A stretch of DNA of 38,597 nt, taken from the NCBI GenBank assembly GCA_020439995.1, contig JAGROY010000075.1, forward strand, positions 1 to 38,597, given 5' to 3'. Origin of the DNA: Verrucomicrobiia bacterium (GTDB lineage: Bacteria; Verrucomicrobiota; Verrucomicrobiia; Verrucomicrobiales; DEV007). This document shows positions 32,054-38,597 of this stretch, piece by piece. The position numbers were made by a program, and so were the translations under genes. The notes under the pieces were generated by a model. It was not told the origin of the DNA. It did not search any database and worked only from the letters and a program-made list of their open reading frames with translations. Each line of letters begins with the position of its first letter. Position 1 is the stretch's first letter.

Positions 32054-33508
32054 TTAAGGTTGTGCAGGTGGTGTGGCAGTCAGGCGACCGTAGATGTTTC
32101 CTGTAGCACTGGCACCTTCGTGAACGTGAAACTCATCGATGGTGGTGAAGCCGTTGGCGGTGTGCTCACCGAAGCTGAGAAACAGGTAGTAGGTCTGGCC
32201 ATTGAGAACCGTTGTGAACTGCGTGGCTGTATTGTCGAGGCGGACAAAGTCAGCGTTCTGATCGTCCGACTGCCAGGCGTGGTTGGTGGTCGATTCGAGG
32301 CTAAGCTCGAAGTCCAATTCCTCTTGAATACCTGCTGAAGTAAGATCCAGAGTCACATTCAGAGTTACGGTGTCAGCAACAGTGTTCACCAGCGTTGTGC
32401 CATTAAAGTATGTCAGAGTGCCGATCAGAAACTCCGTCTCAGGCTCAACATTCTCAAAGCTGGCACCTTCGAACGTCACGCTGTTCGGGTTGTAAAACCC
32501 CTGATTGACGGCTTCTGTTCCCCATTCAAAGCGATGCCCGTTGTCGAGAATTTCGATGTCCATCTGGTGAGGGCCCTGAGCATTTGTAAACTGGCCATCT
32601 GCACTGCCGGAGAAATCATCGAACACCGCGAGGTATGTTTCACCATTCTGGGCGCTGTCGCGATAGTAATCAGGATCATTGGAAGCGAAGTATGCGGAAA
32701 CAGTGGTCGACGGACTGATCGGAAGCTGCAGGCCGCCGTGGTAGACGTTCCATGAACCGCCATTCACCTGATAGAAGATCTGCCCTGCGCCAGAGTAGGT
32801 GGAAGGAACGGTCAGCTGAACGAGCATTGGAAAACTTGCCGCCGGATAAGAGCCACTGGGTATCGAAAACTCAGGTACAGGAAGAGCTATCACGCTGGTG
32901 CCACCCGCAGAAGTTGGCACGTCAGGAAGAACATTAGTGGTCACGATTTCGGTATTTGGGCCAGTGCGGGTCGCCACGACATCGGTGTAGTCCCAAACCC
33001 ACTTGTCTTCAGTTCCATACGCTACTGCCGTATTGCGGTCTTCCTTCACGGTTGCAACCAGCGGAGCATCGAGTGAAAATTCCTTTACGCCTACACCGGT
33101 GGAGCTGAGTTCAAACTTCTGCGTCGAAGCATTCCAGACGGCACGCATGAGATCAGAATCAGCATCTTCAGCCATCACCGCACGGATGCGGGCATCCACA
33201 AAACTTCCTCTCAGTGCTACCACGGTTCCAGCAGTTGCGTCCGACGCAGCGGTCTTCATCTTGTTGATCACATCCTGAGGCATCACCACCCCGGTGAGTG
33301 AACCGCCGCTCGCACGGTAGACGTTTACGGCTGAGTTGAGGGTCTTGATGTCCTTCTCAAGCTTCGTCAGGCGGGTGCCGTCCTTCAGGCTCGTGAGGGC
33401 GTTGATTCCGATCGAGGCCACAATCGCGATAACGACGATCGCAACGGTCAACTCGATCATAGAGAAACCTGATGTGGTGTGTTTGTGGTTAATTGATGTG
33501 GTGTTCAT
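32054..33508 (-). CDS. Long prepilin-like (type II/IV pseudopilin) secreted protein
   Basis: 484 residues from the ATG at 33508. A prepilin cleavage motif is complete: HTTSG then FSMIELTVAIVVIAIVASIG, with Phe+1 and Glu+5 of the mature protein followed by the hydrophobic helix. The helix continues as a pilin-like coiled segment (KLEKDIKTLNSAVNVYRASG). The rest is very long for a pilin: beta-rich sequence, with a segment near residues 230-300 (SIPSGSYPAASFPMLVQL, then GQIFYQVNGGSWNVYHG) resembling chitobiase/beta-hexosaminidase C-terminal repeats. The C-terminal part (about 320-480) is an unidentified beta domain. Large proteins with pilin N-termini are common in Verrucomicrobiota and may be surface appendage or secretion subunits. 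No pilus assembly genes are nearby. Confidence 0.8.
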   Translation of the reverse strand: MNTTSINHKHTTSGFSMIELTVAIVVIAIVASIGINALTSLKDGTRLTKLEKDIKTLNSAVNVYRASGGSLTGVVMPQDVINKMKTAASDATAGTVVALRGSFVDARIRAVMAEDADSDLMRAVWNASTQKFELSSTGVGVKEFSLDAPLVATVKEDRNTAVAYGTEDKWVWDYTDVVATRTGPNTEIVTTNVLPDVPTSAGGTSVIALPVPEFSIPSGSYPAASFPMLVQLTVPSTYSGAGQIFYQVNGGSWNVYHGGLQLPISPSTTVSAYFASNDPDYYRDSAQNGETYLAVFDDFSGSADGQFTNAQGPHQMDIEILDNGHRFEWGTEAVNQGFYNPNSVTFEGASFENVEPETEFLIGTLTYFNGTTLVNTVADTVTLNVTLDLTSAGIQEELDFELSLESTTNHAWQSDDQNADFVRLDNTATQFTTVLNGQTYYLFLSFGEHTANGFTTIDEFHVHEGASATGNIYGRLTATPPAQP

Positions 33509-33532
33509 GTTTCGATTCCAATTGTTGTGATA

Positions 33533-33561
33533 ATTATCATATCCAACCACAATAATCGCAA
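33533..33561 (-). promoter_or_regulatory. Promoter for the pseudopilin-like gene, with palindrome
   Basis: On the minus strand TTGCGA (33561-33556) and GATAAT (33538-33533) are 17 bases apart, matching the sigma-70 consensus 4/6 and 5/6. A perfect 12-base palindrome, TGATAATTATCA (33528-33539), covers the -10 element and could bind a dimeric regulator. The predicted leader is about 18 bases. Confidence 0.5.
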
Positions 33562-33624
33562 ACAGTATTTATGGAAATTCGAGAAAAGATTTTGTGCATT
33601 TGTCTCACAAATGAGATTCTGCGC

Positions 33625-34917
33625 TCACTTCCGATCGAGAAATCGCGCTTTCCATGCAGCTCTGGAGATCTTGCCGCGTTGATCTGGAGCGAGTTGCGGC
33701 TCGATTTGCCACCGTCGGGGCAGTTTCCATTCCGCCCCGGCCAGATCATTGGCCAGCTCCCGCTTTATTTTCGCAACCTCAGCGCCAGCCCTGAGATTGA
33801 CCAGTACTACCATGTCCTCGCCCCTCAGGGCATTTGCACTGGGAACACTGAAGACCACAGAGGACAGTACATCGGCCTGCGAATTGAGCAGTAGCTCGAT
33901 TTCACCAGGATGCACCTTACGACCGGAAACGTTGATGACGTCGTCAGCCCTCCCAAGAAGATACACTTCGCTGGAATTCTCCAGCCTCACCAAATCGCTC
34001 GTCTGGAATGTGCCCTCGCCGCTGAGTGCTGTGTCTGGCTGTGGCCAATAGGCTTGCCCCACTGCGGCACTTTTCACGCACAGTGTCCCAGAACTCCCCA
34101 CCGAAAGGGAAACTCCTTCCATTGGGCTGCCCATCCAATCGGAATCGAGCGGGCGCGGGTGATCGGTGCGATCGTAAGCGATCCCTCCACATTCGCTGGC
34201 TCCGAGAAAATTGTGCACCTTCAGGCCACATGCTTCGAACATCGCGAGTTCCAGTTTCAGCGGCAATGGCGCGCCGGCCGAGATACCGAGCTTCACCCTG
34301 CAAGGATCGAGAATCCCGGCGGAATGCCACGTCCGCCACATCGCCGGGACAGCCGGAATCGTGAAGCCTTCACCCTGACTTTCCCCCCGCGCGAGGGCAC
34401 GCCGCATCGTCTCCGGCAGCGGATCGCCGACAAGGATCAATGGAATACCGTGAAGCAACAGTGGCAGTACCAGATTCGAAAAACCGTATGAATGAGCCAG
34501 GGAAATCACTCCCACATTCGGCCACTCCCGGAGCAAGCCCATCGTGCTGATGATCTGCTGTGCATCCGCAGCGAGCTGCTCTGCGGTGAAAAGAATGTGG
34601 CGCGGCGTCCCGGTAGAGCCCGAAGTCGTTTTCACATGCACGATCCCCTCCGGCACGCTCGCCAACTCCGCCCGCTCGGCATCGAAGATCACGCCTTCCT
34701 CCACGGGAACCGCTAATTGACCATCCCTCCATGCCTGAAGGGTGCCCAGCACGAACGCGGCGTTCCGCCCCTGAAGAATGACCGGTGCAGTGGCTACGGG
34801 CAGAGTGTCCAGCTCTGCCTGCAACTCTCGAAATGTCCAGGACCGATGCGCCTCACGCAACGCCCATTCATCTGCGTTGGCTGCGGCAATTTCCCGCCAG
34901 CGTTGATATAGGTGCAT
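33625..34917 (-). CDS. AMP-dependent acyl-CoA synthetase/ligase-like protein
   Basis: 430 residues, short for the family (about 500-600). The ATP-binding loop is KTTSGSTGTPRHILF. Further core motifs are LAHSYGFSNLVLPLL, NFLGASECGGIAYD, TSDLVR and GRADDVINVSGRKVHPGEIE, and the C-terminal catalytic lysine is probably that in QRGKISRAAW. The protein should activate a carboxylate as its acyl-adenylate; the acid is unknown, and the size is closest to MenE-like and other short ligases. A Shine-Dalgarno-like AAGGTG precedes the start by 6 bases. The small ORF upstream (35031-35273) is on the same strand, 113 bases away. Confidence 0.85.
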   Translation of the reverse strand: MHLYQRWREIAAANADEWALREAHRSWTFRELQAELDTLPVATAPVILQGRNAAFVLGTLQAWRDGQLAVPVEEGVIFDAERAELASVPEGIVHVKTTSGSTGTPRHILFTAEQLAADAQQIISTMGLLREWPNVGVISLAHSYGFSNLVLPLLLHGIPLILVGDPLPETMRRALARGESQGEGFTIPAVPAMWRTWHSAGILDPCRVKLGISAGAPLPLKLELAMFEACGLKVHNFLGASECGGIAYDRTDHPRPLDSDWMGSPMEGVSLSVGSSGTLCVKSAAVGQAYWPQPDTALSGEGTFQTSDLVRLENSSEVYLLGRADDVINVSGRKVHPGEIELLLNSQADVLSSVVFSVPSANALRGEDMVVLVNLRAGAEVAKIKRELANDLAGAEWKLPRRWQIEPQLAPDQRGKISRAAWKARFLDRK

Positions 34918-35030
34918 TACTCACACCTTGCAGAATCTCGCCTATCCTGCAATCACATCGAAACGCCGATCCCGGTAGGTTTCTCCACTTCTCAGTTGGC
35001 CGCCGTTGGGGTGCCGCAGCCGACTTCTTC

Positions 35031-35273
35031 TCAACCGTTATTCGCGATGCTGGCCTTGAACGCATGGAATAGTGAAGAGCCATGCAACTCCGAAACATCA
35101 CATTCCGCGCCGATCTCATCTAGGATCCTGGCATACCGGACACTATTGGGATCATCCTGATGGTAGCTGTATTCCACCGCATACGTACGGGGCATGTCGA
35201 GACGCTGACCGTATCGATCGATCACTGCAAAAAACTCAAAGGTTCCGGTTCGGGCGCACGTATCGCTTGGCAT
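35031..35273 (-). CDS. Small hypothetical protein
   Basis: 80 residues. The sequence looks like a folded domain, not random coding: GTFEFFAVIDRYGQRLDMPR, then TYAVEYSYHQDDPNSVRYAR and ILDEIGAECDVSELHGSSLF. There is no signal peptide or membrane segment. I do not recognise the family. It lies upstream of the AMP-dependent ligase gene on the same strand. The regions on either side (34918-35030 and 35274-35455) contain nothing I can identify. Confidence 0.5.
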   Translation of the reverse strand: MPSDTCARTGTFEFFAVIDRYGQRLDMPRTYAVEYSYHQDDPNSVRYARILDEIGAECDVSELHGSSLFHAFKASIANNG

Positions 35274-35455
35274 AGGCTGATTCTAATTTTTTTGGATTGG
35301 CGACAATCTCCCGCCACCAGTCGTTGGCTGCAAAAGAGTAACCCCGGTAAGGCGCCGCGAGTCGTCGCTGTCACACCTGCTTACGCGAAAACTGCCAAAA
35401 AATTACAGGCACGCCGCTTATTTATCGTTGATCGAGACGGAATCGTCACTCGCCA

Positions 35456-37888
35456 TCACGGCCTGGCCTCTTTCTTCAGCGTCTCGATTTCTTTTTCTTT
35501 CTCAGCGATGAGAGGGTCGAAAAGTGGGATTTCCTTCGCGTTCTGCCCCTGCTCGTGTTTACGGAAGCCGCGCAGGTAAGTCTCGTTCTGAGGGCGCCAA
35601 CGCTGGAAAAATAACGTGCTCTTCTCAATGATGGCATTACGCAGGCTTTCAGCATGTTCTGCGCTGAGTTGCGGCGCCTGAATGCCGAGACTGGCCAGCA
35701 CCGACGGTGCGATACGGGCATAGCCAGCGTCAGTGAAGTGAACCCCATTTTCGGTCAACTGAGGATGCTCACCCCAGTTTCCGCCTCCGAGTTCGGTGAA
35801 GAGGTCAGCAAAGACCAGCGTGCGCTCAGCGGCAAGCTGGCCAATCGCATCGGAGTAGAGCTTCAGTCGTTGATTCTGAGGAGTCATGTCCGGCAGCGGC
35901 GCACCAAGTGTCTCGCACGGTGGGGGTGACATCAGCACCAGCCGGGCATCGATCGCACTTTCCACCAGATCGATCAGCTTTCCATAGCCCTCAATGAAGC
36001 CCGCGAGACCTGCCTCGCCTTCAAAAGCAGCAGATGCCCCATAGTTCAAGATGACTACCGTGGGCTTGATCATTTTCAGGTCAGCCTTGAGACGATCCAG
36101 CCCCTCCTGAGGCGGGCCGAAATAAGACCGCGCGTGGCCAAAGACGCTGTCGCCACTCCAGCCCAGATTCCTAACCTTCAAGTCGGTGTCAGGCAGAGCC
36201 GCCGTCAGCAAAGTCTCAATCTGACCGTACTGCCGCTCGCGTTCAAAAAACGTGTTCCCTAACAGAGCCACCGTGTCACCGGATTTCAGCGCCAGAACGG
36301 GTGCGGGCGGAGCATCCTCTTCTGCAACATCTGGAGCCTCCTGCGGCGCGCCGCAGGTCACTGCCGCCGCTGCAGTGGTCACCGCTGCAGCAGCCGTTTC
36401 CGATTCAGCAGCACGCAGATCATAACACAGAAGGCGCGACTTCGCCCCCGTCACGAGATCCCTGCCATGCTGGCCGATGTAGAGCAGGCCGCGGTGCAGC
36501 ACGGGAAGCGACCAGGTCTCGCGGGCGGTGAGGATATCCGCCTTGTGCGAAACTCCCGGGCCGTCCGGACTGAGATCAAAGCGCGCAAGCGTCCCCAGTT
36601 CACCCAGGCCGATGAACGTGTCCTGCACCTGCAGTAAATTCCCGCGGAAAAAACTCCACGTCTGACTGGAGTTTCGCTGGCGCCGTCCGCTGGCGCCGCC
36701 TTCCAGCTTGAATTCCCGCTGCCAGCGTAAAGTATCGCGCCACATCTCCTTCCCGGTGTTTACATCGAAGCAGCCCAGAAATGCGTCGGGCTCATTGCGC
36801 CCGGCAAATCCATACAGATAGCCGCCCTTCACCACAGGGGTCATCCAGTGCATACCGCAGTCGCGCGACTTCCACACCAGCGTCGGCTGTAGTTTCTCAT
36901 CAAACTCTAACATTGCACCACCGATCATGTAGGTCTCCGATATGAACACGCGCTTGTCATCGATCGCGATGGGCGTGGAAGCGTTGACTGACTCGTACTT
37001 GTCAGCGCGCCAGGCGAACCGGGAGTGCAACTTACCTGTGCGCGGATCAATGCAGAGCAGGCCGCCGGTCGCAGGTTTGCTTTCACCGCCAGCGAGTACC
37101 AGCAGGCATTCTTTGCCGTGTAGATTTGCCACGATCGGTGAGGCATAACTGGCACCCCACTCATCCTCGACACGCCAGGCCTCCTTGCCTGTCATCTTGT
37201 CCAGAGCCACCACGCACACACCCTTACCGTCCGTCTCGTCACGACCGCCGATATTCTGAATCAGGTAGTCATTCCAGATAACCGGGGTCGGGCCGGAGCC
37301 AAAAAAGTACTGCGGTACGTCGTAGTCGCCCTTCATGTCACGTCGCCACAAAATGTTTCCAGTCGCCGCATCAAGGCAGTGCATCACCGCCGTCACTCCG
37401 AACGTGTAAACGCGGTCGCTATCGATCACCGGACTGGCACGCGGCCCACCACTGAAACCATAGCGGTCGGTATACTCGACAGGATACGAAAATGTCCAGA
37501 TGCGCTTGCCCGTTTCGGGTTCGAGACAGTCGAGCGTTTCCATCTCATCAGGACGATGAAAAAGGAACAGCCGCCCATCAGCGATTGAGGGCGATGAGTA
37601 GCCGGGGCCTTTGCTCACCTCCCACACCAGCGGCGGTCCGTCTACCGTCCAGTCCAGATTCAGTCCGGTCTCGCCCGAAGTCGCGTTGTCATGAGGCCCC
37701 AGAAACCGCGGCCATGCCTCGGTAGTTGCTCCGCTCGGCAGCGGCTTTGCCTGCTGGTGAAAAGTCAGAGAATCCCAGGCTTCCGCTGCAGTGCCAGTGG
37801 AAGGCAGAATTGCCAAGGCACCAAACGCGAAAACAAGGAAGCCACACAAAGAAGCGTGCGGTGAGCAAAGTCGGACATTCATGACCAT
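35456..37888 (-). CDS. PQQ-like beta-propeller fused to degenerate SGNH/GDSL hydrolase domain
   Basis: 810 residues; the third codon (ATG, 37882) is an alternative start. The N-terminus is a signal peptide (GFLVFAFGALAILPSTGTAA). Residues about 45-485 are a PQQ-like propeller with repeated blades (LDAATGNILWRRDMKGDYDV, VALDKMTGKEAWRVEDEWG, FDVNTGKEMWRDTLRWQ), related to BamB. After an Ala-rich linker (about 495-535), residues 540-735 form an SGNH hydrolase-like domain. The block I GDS is replaced by GNT (544-546) in LLGNTFFERERQYGQ, and block III reads NYGASAAFEG instead of the usual GxN, while the block V His remains in NGVHFTDAGY. The C-terminus (FQRWRPQNETYLRGFRKHEQ) is typical of PVC proteins in this group. 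Catalysis is doubtful. Confidence 0.85.
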   Translation of the reverse strand: MVMNVRLCSPHASLCGFLVFAFGALAILPSTGTAAEAWDSLTFHQQAKPLPSGATTEAWPRFLGPHDNATSGETGLNLDWTVDGPPLVWEVSKGPGYSSPSIADGRLFLFHRPDEMETLDCLEPETGKRIWTFSYPVEYTDRYGFSGGPRASPVIDSDRVYTFGVTAVMHCLDAATGNILWRRDMKGDYDVPQYFFGSGPTPVIWNDYLIQNIGGRDETDGKGVCVVALDKMTGKEAWRVEDEWGASYASPIVANLHGKECLLVLAGGESKPATGGLLCIDPRTGKLHSRFAWRADKYESVNASTPIAIDDKRVFISETYMIGGAMLEFDEKLQPTLVWKSRDCGMHWMTPVVKGGYLYGFAGRNEPDAFLGCFDVNTGKEMWRDTLRWQREFKLEGGASGRRQRNSSQTWSFFRGNLLQVQDTFIGLGELGTLARFDLSPDGPGVSHKADILTARETWSLPVLHRGLLYIGQHGRDLVTGAKSRLLCYDLRAAESETAAAAVTTAAAAVTCGAPQEAPDVAEEDAPPAPVLALKSGDTVALLGNTFFERERQYGQIETLLTAALPDTDLKVRNLGWSGDSVFGHARSYFGPPQEGLDRLKADLKMIKPTVVILNYGASAAFEGEAGLAGFIEGYGKLIDLVESAIDARLVLMSPPPCETLGAPLPDMTPQNQRLKLYSDAIGQLAAERTLVFADLFTELGGGNWGEHPQLTENGVHFTDAGYARIAPSVLASLGIQAPQLSAEHAESLRNAIIEKSTLFFQRWRPQNETYLRGFRKHEQGQNAKEIPLFDPLIAEKEKEIETLKKEARP

Positions 37889-37977
37889 TCTTTAACACAA
37901 TTCGGCAGGAACTGTCTGCTAAATTAGCGACAGAACCAGCCACGAGCTCAGGCGTTGGGATGGTGTGTTGCCGAACA

Positions 37978-38597
37978 CTACGCCAACGACAATCCTGTCA
38001 GCGTTCCCGTGCTTGTGCTGAACGTGTCGGTCTCGATGCCGAGGCGTTGAAGCATGCTCACGTAGAGATTGCATAACGGCGGCGGGTTCTCTGGATCGAA
38101 GGGAAGGTGCTGACCGTGCCGGAAGCCGCCTCCGGCGAGGAGAACGGGCAGATTTCTGGTCGAATGGCTGCTGGCATCACCGAGGTTGCTGCCGAGGAAT
38201 ACAGTCGTGCGGTCGAGAAGGTTCGCGCTGTCCTCCTCTGATTGGCGGAGCTTTGTCAAAAGATCGCGCACGGTCTTCATCGTCTCGATTTCGACGATCT
38301 TGAGCTGCTCCAGTTTGCCGGGATCTTTGCCATGATGTGACAGGTCGTGGTGCCCCAGGGATACGCCTTCAATTGGCGGGGCGGCAGTAGAACCCGCGAG
38401 CATGATGGTGATGAGCCGGGTCGAGTCTGTCTGCAGTGCGAGATGGGTGAGATCAAAGAGCAGGCGCGTGCGCCCAATGAGGTCGGCCGGATTTGGTATG
38501 TCCTTCGGTGGCTCAACGTCCACCTTGGGTTTTGGCTTTCTGGCCCAGCTTTCGTCGTTGACCATACGCAGCTCGTATCCTCTCATTGATTCAGGGG
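37978..38597 (-). CDS. DUF1552 protein, C-terminal part (cut by window edge)
   Basis: The frame is open through the right edge; an internal ATG at 38586 is not the true start. The visible 205 or so residues match the C-terminal half of DUF1552 proteins (normally about 430 residues). Conserved points are MVNDESWARKPKPKVD, LLFDLTHLALQTDSTRLITI, SLGHHDLSHHGKDPGKLEQL, LLDRTTVFLGSNLGDASSHS, NLPVLLAGGGFRHGQHL, PPLCNLYVSMLQRLGIETD and STGTLTGL. DUF1552 is related to the DUF1501/sulfatase-like alkaline-phosphatase superfamily and is common in Planctomycetes and Verrucomicrobiota, often paired with a DUF1592-type c-type cytochrome. That partner would lie beyond the window. Function unknown. Confidence 0.92.
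   Translation of the reverse strand, partial: PESMRGYELRMVNDESWARKPKPKVDVEPPKDIPNPADLIGRTRLLFDLTHLALQTDSTRLITIMLAGSTAAPPIEGVSLGHHDLSHHGKDPGKLEQLKIVEIETMKTVRDLLTKLRQSEEDSANLLDRTTVFLGSNLGDASSHSTRNLPVLLAGGGFRHGQHLPFDPENPPPLCNLYVSMLQRLGIETDTFSTSTGTLTGLSLA

Overview
The window looks like chromosomal DNA of a member of the Verrucomicrobiota (PVC superphylum). This is inferred from gene content, not from a marker gene: a PEP-CTERM protein ending in RRRRR, long secreted proteins built from repeated PPC-like modules with a thrombospondin-3-like linker, a glucose/sorbosone dehydrogenase joined to c-type haem motifs, a beta-propeller/SGNH fusion, a DUF1552 protein, long pseudopilins and a fused CcoN-CcoO oxidase subunit. 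Overall base composition is moderately GC-rich, and many starts lack a clear Shine-Dalgarno. Order and genus cannot be fixed from this sequence.

Layout. 1-4788 (minus): two tandem paralogous secreted repeat proteins, the first cut by the left edge. 4868-5620: two small unknown genes, divergent, the second possibly frameshifted. 5657-8334 (plus): a two-gene unit with a solute-binding-protein/OmpA fusion and a coiled-coil membrane protein. 8570-9526 (minus): an AT-rich leucine-rich-repeat gene. 9595-13558 (minus): a secreted Gfo/Idh/MocA protein and a large sugar-dehydrogenase/cytochrome fusion. 13709-13785: tRNA-Asp(GTC). 13946-18615 (plus): a CehA/McbA-type PHP protein, a decayed small gene, and a PA14 protein with a degenerate cupredoxin domain.

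18586-26709 (minus) is a compact cbb3 cytochrome oxidase operon, in transcription order ccoS, ccoNO (fused), ccoQ, ccoP (monohaem), ccoG, a 44-residue membrane ORF, a TauE/SafE-DsbD2-type membrane protein and ccoI. Several genes are joined by 4-base ATGA overlaps. It encodes the oxidase core together with copper delivery and assembly factors. A full-length ccoH is absent, and the 44-residue ORF sits where ccoH would be expected.

26908-38597: PEP-CTERM protein, LURP-one/tubby-like protein, an OvoA C-terminal-type methyltransferase divergent from a cyclophilin, a membrane protein, an SDR-HAD fusion, a long pseudopilin-like protein, an AMP-dependent ligase, a small conserved-looking ORF, a PQQ-propeller/SGNH fusion and the C-terminal part of a DUF1552 protein running off the right edge. 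There is one tRNA. I saw no rRNA, CRISPR array, transposase or phage gene. The most noteworthy items are the SBP-OmpA/coiled-coil pair, the tiny gene inside the cco operon, the cupredoxin with replaced copper ligands, the stand-alone OvoA-type methyltransferase and two small genes that read through only with a frameshift.
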